Part shown: positions 7,257-13,660 of the stretch, piece after piece
Numbering within the stretch: the stretch's first letter is position 1
How the letters are laid out: each line of letters starts with the position of its first letter
DNA from: Anaeromyxobacter_A sp035636195
Lineage (GTDB): Bacteria; Myxococcota; Myxococcia; Myxococcales; Anaeromyxobacteraceae
DNA length: 18,773 bases
Assembly (NCBI GenBank): GCA_035636195.1
Contig: DASPZP010000226.1
Coordinates: forward strand, 1 to 18,773
Direction: 5' to 3'
The notes under the pieces: generated by a model
Told to the model about the DNA's origin: nothing
Database searches by the model: none
What the model saw: only the letters and a program-made list of their open reading frames with translations
Translations under genes and position numbers: made by a program

Positions 7257-7285
7257 ACTGTAGGCGACCCGCGCCGACGCTTCAA
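7257..7285 (-). promoter_or_regulatory. Putative sigma-70-type promoter of the aro operon
   Basis: Reading minus, TTGAAG (7285-7280) and TACAGT (7262-7257) are separated by exactly 17 bases, each matching 4 of 6 consensus positions. It sits in the only gap of the operon, 54 bp between the HIT stop and the aroH start. Transcription would begin near 7250, leaving a leader of only about six bases before the aroH ATG. Confidence 0.5.
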
Positions 7286-7298
7286 GGACGGCGCGCGG

Positions 7299-7643
7299 CT
7301 AACCCGGCGGCCAGTGGAACGCGCGGCCGGCGAGCACGTGGAGGTGGACGTGGAAGACGAGCTGGTGGGCGTCCTTGTTGACGTTCACCACCGCCCGCCA
7401 GCCCCGGTCGGCGAAGCCACGCTCCCGGGCGAGCTTGGCCGCGGTCGTGAACAGGCGCCCCATCATGGCGACGTCCTCGGGGGCCACGTCGTTGAGCGTG
7501 GGGATGTGCTTCTTCGGGACGACGAGCAGGTGCTGCGGCGCCTGGGGCTGGATGTCCTCGAAGGCCAGCGTGTCGGCGTCCTCGTGGATGATCTTGGCCG
7601 GGATCTGCTTCTCCACGATCTTGCAGAACAGGCAGTCGGACAT
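7299..7643 (-). CDS. HIT-family (HINT-like) nucleotide hydrolase/transferase
   Basis: Small purine-nucleotide phosphoramidase-type protein of 114 residues. Visible are the N-terminal CLFCKIV (4-10) with the CxxC zinc pair, IPAKIIHEDADTLAFEDIQPQAP across strand and helix, HLLVVPKKHI, and the histidine triad H98-V-H100-L-H102-V-L. The usual GQ.V before the triad is HQLV here. The ATG at 7643 is chosen because MSDCLFCKI is the standard start and GGAGG lies seven bases upstream; the same frame stays open far upstream only because of GC bias. It is the last gene before the aro promoter, downstream of dtd on the same strand. The physiological substrate is unknown, as for most HINT homologues. Confidence 0.93.
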   Translation of the reverse strand: MSDCLFCKIVEKQIPAKIIHEDADTLAFEDIQPQAPQHLLVVPKKHIPTLNDVAPEDVAMMGRLFTTAAKLARERGFADRGWRAVVNVNKDAHQLVFHVHLHVLAGRAFHWPPG

Positions 7644-7658
7644 GGTGCCTCCGTGTCT

Positions 7659-7723
7659 GCGGCGGGGGATGAACCCCCGCCCTACGTCGATGTCGTGTAG
7701 GGCGGGGGCTTGTCCCCCGCCGC
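7659..7723. repeat. 27-bp imperfect inverted repeat between dtd and the HIT gene
   Basis: The arms 7659-7685 and 7697-7723 pair at 24 of 27 positions around an 11-base loop. The three mismatches cluster mid-arm. Each arm itself carries a GGCGGGGG...CCCCCGCC sub-palindrome, so the whole is a nested hairpin. It fills most of the 83-bp gap and begins three bases after the dtd stop on the minus strand. No T-tract follows, so it is not a standard intrinsic terminator. It resembles dispersed REP-like extragenic palindromes and could also act as an mRNA stabiliser or partial terminator (inference). Confidence 0.85.
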
Positions 7724-7726
7724 CGT

Positions 7727-8176
7727 TCAAAACAGCTTCTCCGTATCGAGCAGCAGCGTGACCGGCCCGTCGTTCACGAGCTCCACCTCCATGTGCGCCC
7801 GGAACACGCCGGTCGCAACCGTGAGCCCCTTCTCGCGCAGGTGCGCGCAGAACCGGCGGTAGAGCGCGTCGGCGGGCTCGGGCGCGGCGGCGCCGGTGAA
7901 GCCCGGCCGGTTGCCCTTGCGTGCGTCGCCGAGCAGCGTGAACTGCGACACGACCAGCACGGCGCCGCCGATGTCGACCACCGAGCGGTTCATCTTGCCG
8001 GCCTCGTCCTCGAAGATGCGGAGCGCCGCCACCTTCTCCGCCAGGGAGCGCGCCGTCTCCTCCACGTCCGCCTGCGCGACCCCGAGCAGCACCATCAGTC
8101 CGCGCTCGATCACGCCGACCACCCCGCCCGCCACGCGCACCTCGGCGCGCGACACCCGCTGGACCACCGCTCGCAT
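7727..8176 (-). CDS. dtd: D-aminoacyl-tRNA deacylase
   Basis: Hydrolyses D-amino acids (D-Tyr and others, and Gly mischarged on tRNA-Ala) from tRNA, a cytosolic proofreading enzyme. The protein has 149 residues, the normal length. The start MRAVVQRVSRAEVRV is the typical N-terminus. SQFTLLGD (77-84) and NDGPVT (135-140), the latter with the cross-subunit Gly-Pro pair, are the two diagnostic motifs. The ATG at 8176 was chosen over upstream in-frame codons because the family begins exactly there. It lies upstream of the HIT gene and may be co-transcribed with it, subject to the large inverted repeat between them. I see no convincing promoter in the 106-bp divergent gap. Confidence 0.95.
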   Translation of the reverse strand: MRAVVQRVSRAEVRVAGGVVGVIERGLMVLLGVAQADVEETARSLAEKVAALRIFEDEAGKMNRSVVDIGGAVLVVSQFTLLGDARKGNRPGFTGAAAPEPADALYRRFCAHLREKGLTVATGVFRAHMEVELVNDGPVTLLLDTEKLF

Positions 8177-8243
8177 GGGCAGAGTCCATCCCACGCGCGG
8201 CGCGCGCGAGCAACCGGAACGGGCGGCACCCGCGAGCAAGACC

Positions 8244-8271
8244 GTGACAGCCCCGCCGGGTCGCGTTACAC
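8244..8271 (+). promoter_or_regulatory. Weak promoter-like sequence upstream of the AstA-like gene
   Basis: GTGACA (8244-8249) matches 5 of 6 -35 positions and is followed after 16-17 bases by TTACAC/TACACG, a poor -10. If real, the transcript would start about five bases before the ATG at 8283. The 106-bp dtd/AstA gap (8177-8282) holds nothing else I can support. Confidence 0.25.
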
Positions 8272-8282
8272 GGACCGCACTC

Positions 8283-9314
8283 ATGTTGCTCCTGCGAGAC
8301 GCGCAGAAGGCCGATCTGAAGCCGCTCCGCGCGCTGGCGGCGGAGCTCAACTCGGTGAACCTGCCCGACGACGAGCGGGCGCTCTCGGGCATCGTCGACA
8401 AGAGCTGCCGCAGCTTCTCGGGGAAGATCCGCGACCCGCTCGCGCGCTCCTACGTCTTCGTGCTGGAGGAGCCGCGCTCGGGCCGCATCCTCGGTACGTC
8501 GATGGTGATCGCGCAGCACGGGACGCGGGAGTCGCCCTGCACCTTCTTCGACGTCTCCGAGCGCGAGCACTACTCGTCGACGCTCGACCGCCACTTCAAG
8601 CACCGCGTCCTCTCCATCGGGTACCACTTCGACGGGCCGACCGAGATCGGGGGGCTGGTCGTCCACCCGCAGGATCGCGGCGGCCCGGAGAAGCCGGGCA
8701 AGCAGCTCGCCTACGTGCGCTTCCTCTACCTCGCCATGCACCGCGAGCGCTTCCGCGAGAAGGTCCTGGCGGAGCTCATGCCGCCGCTCCTCCCGGACGG
8801 CCGGAGCCTCTTCTGGGAGTCGTGCGGCAAGCGCTTCACCGGCCTCGACTACCAGGAGGCGGACAAGCTGAGCCGGCAGAACAAGGAGTTCATCCAGCAG
8901 CTCTTCCCGCCGGGCGACATCTACGCGACGCTCTTCCCGCCGCGCGTGCAGCGGCTCCTCGGCGCGGTCGGGACCGACGTCCAGGGCGTCCGGCACCTCC
9001 TCGAGGGCGTGGGCTTCCGCTACGTGGACCGCATCGACCCCTTCGACGGCGGCCCGCACTACGAGGCTAAGGTGGCGGACGTGACCCTCGTGCGCGCCTG
9101 CCGCCGGCTGCGGGTCTCGGCGCGCGACCTCGCGCCGGGCGCGGGCGAGCCCGACCGGCTCGCGGGCGTGGAGCGGCCGGATGGGAAGGTGCGCTTCCGC
9201 GCGGTGCGCACGCCGGTCCACGTCGAGGGCGACGACGCCGTCCTGCCGCCGGAGGCGAGGGCGCTCCTCGAGGTCGCGCCGGGGGAGCGGGTGCACGTGG
9301 TGCCGTTCGGGTGA
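8283..9314 (+). CDS. astA: AstA-family arginine N-succinyltransferase-like protein
   Basis: AstA transfers succinyl from succinyl-CoA to arginine, the first step of the AST arginine-degradation pathway. The protein has 343 residues against 344 in E. coli. Shared blocks are the N-terminal LLLRDAQKADLKPLRALA, YVFVLEEPRSGRILGTSMV, EIGGLVVHPQDR, LFWESCGKRFTGLDYQEAD, IYATLFPPRVQRLLGAV, and GVGFRYVDRIDPFDGGPHYE near residues 244-263. The ATG at 8283 gives the family start; the open frame upstream overlaps dtd and is spurious. No astB, astC, astD or astE is nearby, so substrate and role are uncertain; a related N-acyltransferase is possible. Its stop is three bases from the stop of the convergent PaaK-like gene. 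Confidence 0.85.
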   Translation: MLLLRDAQKADLKPLRALAAELNSVNLPDDERALSGIVDKSCRSFSGKIRDPLARSYVFVLEEPRSGRILGTSMVIAQHGTRESPCTFFDVSEREHYSSTLDRHFKHRVLSIGYHFDGPTEIGGLVVHPQDRGGPEKPGKQLAYVRFLYLAMHRERFREKVLAELMPPLLPDGRSLFWESCGKRFTGLDYQEADKLSRQNKEFIQQLFPPGDIYATLFPPRVQRLLGAVGTDVQGVRHLLEGVGFRYVDRIDPFDGGPHYEAKVADVTLVRACRRLRVSARDLAPGAGEPDRLAGVERPDGKVRFRAVRTPVHVEGDDAVLPPEARALLEVAPGERVHVVPFG

Positions 9315-9317
9315 GCC

Positions 9318-10583
9318 CTACTTCCAGACCCGCCGATCGTCGACCCGCTTCGCGCCCTCCGCGAGGGTGCCAGCCGCCACGAAGCGCACCTCGCCGCGGA
9401 CCTTCACCGCCTCGCGCAGGGCGTCGGCCAGACGCGCGGCGAGCGCGTCGTCCGCCGAGGCGGGGGAGGCCAGCTCGACGGCGTACTCGAGGTGGTCCTG
9501 GTGGTGCTCGCGGGTGACCACGGCCTGGAACCGCTTCACCTCCGGGAACTTTGCCAGCACGGCCGCCAGCTCCCCGCCGCGTACGAACATGCCCTTCACC
9601 TTGACGGCGTCGCCGATGCGGCCGATGAGGCCGGCCAGCTTGGGAGCCGTGCGGCCGCAGGGGCAGGGCGCGGCGGGCGCGAGCGCGCCGATGTCGCCGG
9701 TGCCGAAGCGGAGGAGCGGGTAGGCCTCGTCGAACACGGACGCCACCACCTCGCCCGGCTGCCCGGGCGCGGCGGGCTGGCCGCCCTCGAGGTCGAGGAC
9801 CTCCACCAGGCACTCCGGGTGGAGGTGCCAGCCGCCCTTCTCCGGGCACTCGTAGGCAAGGCAGCCCAGGTCGGCCGTGCCGTAGCCCTGCAGCACGCGC
9901 AGGCCGAAGTCACGCTCCAGCTCAGCGCGGAGCGACTCGGGCAGCATCTCGGCCACGACGAAGGCCGCCTCGAAGCGGAGGGGCGCGCCGAGCTCGCGCG
10001 CCTTCGTGAGGAGCACGTGCAGGAAGCTCGGCGTGCCGAGGTAGGCGGTGGCGCCGAGGTGCGCGGCCACTTTCACTTGCAACTCGGTCTGGCCCACGCC
10101 GGCGGGGATGACGGCGCAGCCGAGCGCGCGGGCGGCGGCGTCGAGCATGAAGCCGAGCGGGGTCAGGTGATACGAGGCCGCGTTGTGGGCGAGCTCGCCC
10201 GCGCGGAACCCGGCCGCGGCGAGCCCGTGGCGGAAGCGCCAGAAGTCCTCGCCCTCGCCCTGCGGGTCATAGATGGGCCCGGGCGACATGAAGATGCGGG
10301 CGAGCCGCCCGGGCGGCACGCCCAGGAGATCGCCGAAGGGTGGCCTCTCGGCCTGGAGCGCCGGCAGCGCGTCCTTGCGCAGCACCGGCAGGCGGCCGAG
10401 GTCGGCCGGGCCGTGCACGTCCTCCGGCGAGAGTCCGGCGTCGGCGAGGCGCTGGCGCAGATGGGCGGAGGCCGCTGCGGCGCGCGGCACGGTCTCGCGG
10501 AGCCGGCGCGAGAGGTACGCCTCGCGCGCGGGCGGCGACTGCTGCTCGAGATCCGGGTCGAGGATGCGCGTCGGGCGAAGCAT
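9318..10583 (-). CDS. PaaK-like phenylacetate-CoA ligase family protein with atypical phosphate loop
   Basis: AMP-forming ligase family that activates aryl carboxylic acids to CoA thioesters. The protein has 421 residues, the usual length. Recognisable are LPVLRKDAL (65-73), LGTPSFLHVLL, the adenine-site region LQGYGTADLGCLAYEC, DEAYPLLRFGTGDIG, the core GRIGDAVKVKGMFVRGGEL, and a terminal GAKRVDDRRVWK holding the expected catalytic Lys. The canonical SSGTTGxP phosphate loop is missing: in its place (about 98-109) stands FMSPGPIYDPQG. Whether it still adenylates a substrate is open. It is the last gene of the liv operon, 18 bp after livF, with a GGGG-CAGG Shine-Dalgarno. Co-transcription with a transporter and a second ligase points to handling of the imported acid (inference). 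Confidence 0.85.
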   Translation of the reverse strand: MLRPTRILDPDLEQQSPPAREAYLSRRLRETVPRAAAASAHLRQRLADAGLSPEDVHGPADLGRLPVLRKDALPALQAERPPFGDLLGVPPGRLARIFMSPGPIYDPQGEGEDFWRFRHGLAAAGFRAGELAHNAASYHLTPLGFMLDAAARALGCAVIPAGVGQTELQVKVAAHLGATAYLGTPSFLHVLLTKARELGAPLRFEAAFVVAEMLPESLRAELERDFGLRVLQGYGTADLGCLAYECPEKGGWHLHPECLVEVLDLEGGQPAAPGQPGEVVASVFDEAYPLLRFGTGDIGALAPAAPCPCGRTAPKLAGLIGRIGDAVKVKGMFVRGGELAAVLAKFPEVKRFQAVVTREHHQDHLEYAVELASPASADDALAARLADALREAVKVRGEVRFVAAGTLAEGAKRVDDRRVWK

Positions 10584-10601
10584 GTTCCTGCCCCTCTCAC
10601 G

Positions 10602-11396
10602 TCACGAGATCCACCGCTTCCTGCGCCGGTACGACTTGAGGTTCTTGAAGCTGCGGCGCGCGTCGCCGGCGCCGCCGCCGAGGTAGAACTCCTTCACGTC
10701 CTCGTTCTGCGAGAGCTTCTCGGGAGTGCCGTCGAGGACGATCCGACCGTTCTCCATGACGTAGGCGTGGTGGGCCACCGAGAGCGCCACCCGCGCGTTC
10801 TGCTCCACCACCAGGAAGGTGGTCTTCTCCTCGCGGTTGATGCGCGAGATGATGCGGAAGATCTCGGTGACGAGGAGCGGCGCCAGCCCGAGCGACGGCT
10901 CGTCGAGCAGGATGAGCTTGGGCCGCGCCATCAGCGCGCGGCTGATGGCGAGCATCTGCTGCTCGCCGCCGGAGAGATATCCGGCGAGCTTCTTCCGCCG
11001 CTCCTTCAGGTGCGGGAAGTACTCGAAGCAGAGGTCGTGATCGCGGCGCAGCCCGGCCCGATCGTGGCGCGTGTACCCGCCCATGACGATGTTCTCGTCG
11101 ACGGTCAGATCCTCGAAGACGCGGCGCCCCTCCATCACCTGGAAGACGCCGCGCCGGACCACCTGCTCGGGCGGCAGGCGGTCGATCCGCTCGCCCTCGA
11201 ACTCGATCGACCCGTCGGTCACCTCGCCGTCCTCGGCGGCGAGCAAGCCCGAGATGGCCTTCAGCGTGGTCGACTTGCCGGCGCCGTTCGAGCCGAGGAG
11301 CGCCACGATCCGGCCCTGCGGCACGGTGAGGGAGAGCCCCTTCAGGACGAGGATCACGTCGTCGTAGATGACCTCGGCGTTCTTGATGGTCAGCAC
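10602..11396 (-). CDS. livF: HAAT-family ABC transporter ATP-binding protein (LivF type)
   Basis: One of two ATPases of a branched-chain-amino-acid-type importer, at the inner membrane. Walker A is GSNGAGKS (35-42), the signature YLSGGEQQ (140-147), Walker B LILLDE (161-166), and the switch His appears as VVEQNA, the LivF-type Gln variant. The protein has 264 residues, longer than the common 235-240. The extra C-terminal segment (GDARRSFKNLKSYRRRKRW) is strongly basic. The start is GTG at 11396, seven bases after the livK stop. The true substrate of the transporter is unknown; liv names denote family only. Confidence 0.94.
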   Translation of the reverse strand: MLTIKNAEVIYDDVILVLKGLSLTVPQGRIVALLGSNGAGKSTTLKAISGLLAAEDGEVTDGSIEFEGERIDRLPPEQVVRRGVFQVMEGRRVFEDLTVDENIVMGGYTRHDRAGLRRDHDLCFEYFPHLKERRKKLAGYLSGGEQQMLAISRALMARPKLILLDEPSLGLAPLLVTEIFRIISRINREEKTTFLVVEQNARVALSVAHHAYVMENGRIVLDGTPEKLSQNEDVKEFYLGGGAGDARRSFKNLKSYRRRKRWIS

Positions 11397-11403
11397 GTGG
11401 CGC

Positions 11404-12576
11404 TCACAGCCCGAGCCACTCCTGCTTGCGCGGCTGCTCGACCTGCTTCAGCCGCACCAGCTTCCCGCCCTGCACCTGGTACAGCTCCACCGTGCTCGTA
11501 GGCCGGTGATCCTGCGCCGTGTAGGTCACCGGGGCCGCCAGCCCGCCCAGGTCGAAGTCCTTCAGCGTCTCCAGCGCCGCCTTGATGCCCTCGCCGGTGA
11601 GCTTGCCGCTCTTGTCTGCCCGCTTCAGCCCCTCCGACCAGACCATCACATACGACCAGCCGCGCACGTAGTTCGTGTCGTGCTTGTCCGCCGGATGGTT
11701 CTTCTGGTGGAACTCGGTCAGCTTCGCCATCCCCGGCACGTTCTCGCCGAAAGGCGGATTCAGCATCGCGCCGACCACCCCCTCCGCGGCGTCCTTCCCC
11801 ACCGCGATGAGGTTCTCGCCGAGGCCCCAGGTGTTGGTGCCCCACTTCACGTTGAGACCGAGCTTCCGCGCGTCGCGCAGCACGATCGAGAAGTTGGTGA
11901 CGGTGACCTGCGTGAACCCGTAGTCCGCCCCCTTCTGCTTGATGTCGAGGAGCTGGCTCGTCGCGTCCTGCACGATGCCGGGCAGGACCTCCTCCGCCAC
12001 CAGGTCCACGCCGATCTCCTTGCAGAACCGCCGGCCCGCCTCGATGGGCGACTTGCCGTAGGCGTTGTCGCCGTAGAAGAAGGCGATCCGCGGGTTGCGG
12101 CTCCCGTCCTTCCAGTCCTGCTTCACCCACGACAGGTACGAGCGCAGCACGTCGGAGTAGGACGGACCGACGAAGAAGTTGTAGGGCGTCTTCTGGGGGT
12201 TGGTGAGGTGTGCCGAGAAGGACGCCGAGAAGTAGGGCACCTTGTCCTTCGCGACCACCTCCTTGAGCGCCTCGGTGTCGCCGGTGCCCCAGCCGTTGAT
12301 CATGATGACCTTCTCGGTCCCGGTCAGCCGCTTGTAGGTCGCGTTGGCCTCCGGGATCTTGTACCCATAGTCCGAGTCGACCAGCCGGATCTTCTTGCCG
12401 TTGATGCCGCCGTGGTCGTTCACCCACGAGACGCCATCGCGGACGCCTTGCGCGTAGGGCTTGCCGACGTCGGCGGTGATGCCGGTCAGGTCGAAGATGC
12501 CGCCGACCTTGATCTCCTGGCCGAGCGCCAGGGCGGGCGCGAGCAGGGCCGCCGCGAGGTAGAGGGTGCGCTTCAT
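11404..12576 (-). CDS. livK: Periplasmic substrate-binding protein (LivK type)
   Basis: Solute receptor of the HAAT importer. The protein has 390 residues. Residues 1-19 are a signal peptide (MKR, then hydrophobic LYLAAALLAPALALG), with mature EIKVGGIFDLTG starting the type I periplasmic-binding fold. Other family features are GKPYAQGVRDGVSWVNDHGG, INGKKIRLVDSDYGY and FFYGDNAYGKSPIEAG. The lipobox cysteine of some homologues is absent, so it should be soluble in the periplasm. It lies inside the operon between livM and livF and has the strongest Shine-Dalgarno there (GAAGGAG), fitting the need for excess receptor. The ligand is not deducible; neighbouring CoA ligases suggest an aryl or aliphatic carboxylate rather than leucine (inference). 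Confidence 0.92.
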   Translation of the reverse strand: MKRTLYLAAALLAPALALGQEIKVGGIFDLTGITADVGKPYAQGVRDGVSWVNDHGGINGKKIRLVDSDYGYKIPEANATYKRLTGTEKVIMINGWGTGDTEALKEVVAKDKVPYFSASFSAHLTNPQKTPYNFFVGPSYSDVLRSYLSWVKQDWKDGSRNPRIAFFYGDNAYGKSPIEAGRRFCKEIGVDLVAEEVLPGIVQDATSQLLDIKQKGADYGFTQVTVTNFSIVLRDARKLGLNVKWGTNTWGLGENLIAVGKDAAEGVVGAMLNPPFGENVPGMAKLTEFHQKNHPADKHDTNYVRGWSYVMVWSEGLKRADKSGKLTGEGIKAALETLKDFDLGGLAAPVTYTAQDHRPTSTVELYQVQGGKLVRLKQVEQPRKQEWLGL

Positions 12577-12583
12577 GTGGGAT

Positions 12584-12590
12584 CTCCTTC
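12584..12590 (-). promoter_or_regulatory. Strong ribosome binding site of livK
   Basis: GAAGGAG on the minus strand lies seven bases before the livK ATG and overlaps the livM TGA stop. It is the best Shine-Dalgarno match I saw in this operon, and it fixes the livK start at 12576. Confidence 0.75.
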
Positions 12591-13632
12591 AATACGAGAA
12601 CGGGTAGAGCTTCCAGTACGCCTTGATGAGCCGCCACCGGGCGGCGAGGCCGTCCGGCTCGAAGACCAGGAAGATGACGATGACGAGCCCGAAGAGGCCC
12701 ATCTTGAGGGGAGCGAAGAGCGTGGTGAGGTGCGGGTAGCTGTCGGCCATCTCGCTGGTGAGCGCGCGCAGCAGCTCCGGGAGCAGCGTCATGAAGACCG
12801 CGCCGAAGATCGACCCCTGCACGCTGCCCAGGCCGCCGATGATCACCATCCCGAGCTGGTCGATGGCCAGGCTGATGGGGAAGTTCTCCGGGCTGATGAT
12901 GCGCGCCTGGTAGGCGAGCAGCGACCCCGCCACGCCGACGTAGAACGAGGACACCCCGAAGGCGAGCAGCTTGTAGCGGAAGACGCGCACCCCCATCACC
13001 TCGGCCGAGATGTCCTGATCCCGGATGGCGATGAACGCCTTGCCGACGCGGGTGCGGAAGAGGTTGGTGGCGAACAGGGTCAGGAAAGCCGTCACTGGCA
13101 GGAACAGGTAGAAGAGCCGCGCGTCCGAGTCGAATTCGAACGAGCCGAGGCTGGCGGCCGGCACCGAGATCCCGTTCACGCCCCCCGTCACGGCGTCCCA
13201 GTGGGTGGCGGTGAACTCGACGATGAAGTGCGCGGCCAGCGTGGCCATCGCCAGGTAGAGGCCCTTCAGCCGCAGCGAGGGGATGCCGAAGACCATCCCG
13301 GCGGCGGCGGCCGCCAGCCCGGAGAGCGGGATGGTCATGAGGAAGGGGAGCCCGAGCTTCCCCGCCAGCGCGGCGGTGGTGTACGCGCCCACCGCCAGGA
13401 AGGCGGCGTTCCCGAGCGAGATCTGGCCGGTGAAGCCGGTCAGCACGTTGAGGCCGACCGCGGCGATGGCGGCGATGGCGCAGCGGTTCACCACGTCGAG
13501 GGCGTAGCCAGACGCGAAGGCGGGCAGCGCGGCCAGCGTCACCAGGCAAAGGAGGACCGCGTTCCGCGAGTAGGAGGACTCGAAGATGGTGGTGTCGGCC
13601 GCGTAGCTGGTCCGGAAGTCGCCGCAGCGCAT
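12589..13632 (-). CDS. livM: HAAT-family ABC transporter permease (LivM type)
   Basis: Inner-membrane permease subunit. The protein has 347 residues with about eight or nine hydrophobic segments. Typical LivM blocks are LNVLTGFTGQISLGNAAFLA (61-80), the IPSLRLKGLYLAMATLA segment (117-133), TGGVNGI (149-155), the ATPase-contact loop TRVGKAFIAIRDQDISAEVMGV (194-215), and GLGSVQGSIFGAVF. The charged 22-residue N-terminus before the first membrane segment (MRCGDFRTSYAADTTIF) is unusually long. The ATG at 13632 has a GAGGAG site six bases upstream. It pairs with LivH to form the channel. Confidence 0.94.
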   Translation of the reverse strand: MRCGDFRTSYAADTTIFESSYSRNAVLLCLVTLAALPAFASGYALDVVNRCAIAAIAAVGLNVLTGFTGQISLGNAAFLAVGAYTTAALAGKLGLPFLMTIPLSGLAAAAAGMVFGIPSLRLKGLYLAMATLAAHFIVEFTATHWDAVTGGVNGISVPAASLGSFEFDSDARLFYLFLPVTAFLTLFATNLFRTRVGKAFIAIRDQDISAEVMGVRVFRYKLLAFGVSSFYVGVAGSLLAYQARIISPENFPISLAIDQLGMVIIGGLGSVQGSIFGAVFMTLLPELLRALTSEMADSYPHLTTLFAPLKMGLFGLVIVIFLVFEPDGLAARWRLIKAYWKLYPFSY

Positions 13633-13660
13633 CAGTGGCTCCTCACACCCAAGATCATCG

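Noticed and set aside
7245..7298. Attenuator or leader peptide controlling the aro operon
   Set aside because: Only 54 bases are available; there is no short ORF with clustered Phe, Tyr or Trp codons and no alternative hairpins.
7659..7723. Rho-independent terminator for dtd
   Set aside because: The hairpin is long and GC-rich, but no run of T follows on the minus strand, and the loop and nested arms fit a dispersed repeat better.
7644..9296. Upstream extension of the HIT protein to a 665-residue protein
   Set aside because: The open frame crosses dtd and the AstA-like gene; the conserved HIT start MSDCLFCKI with a GGAGG site shows the true start at 7643.
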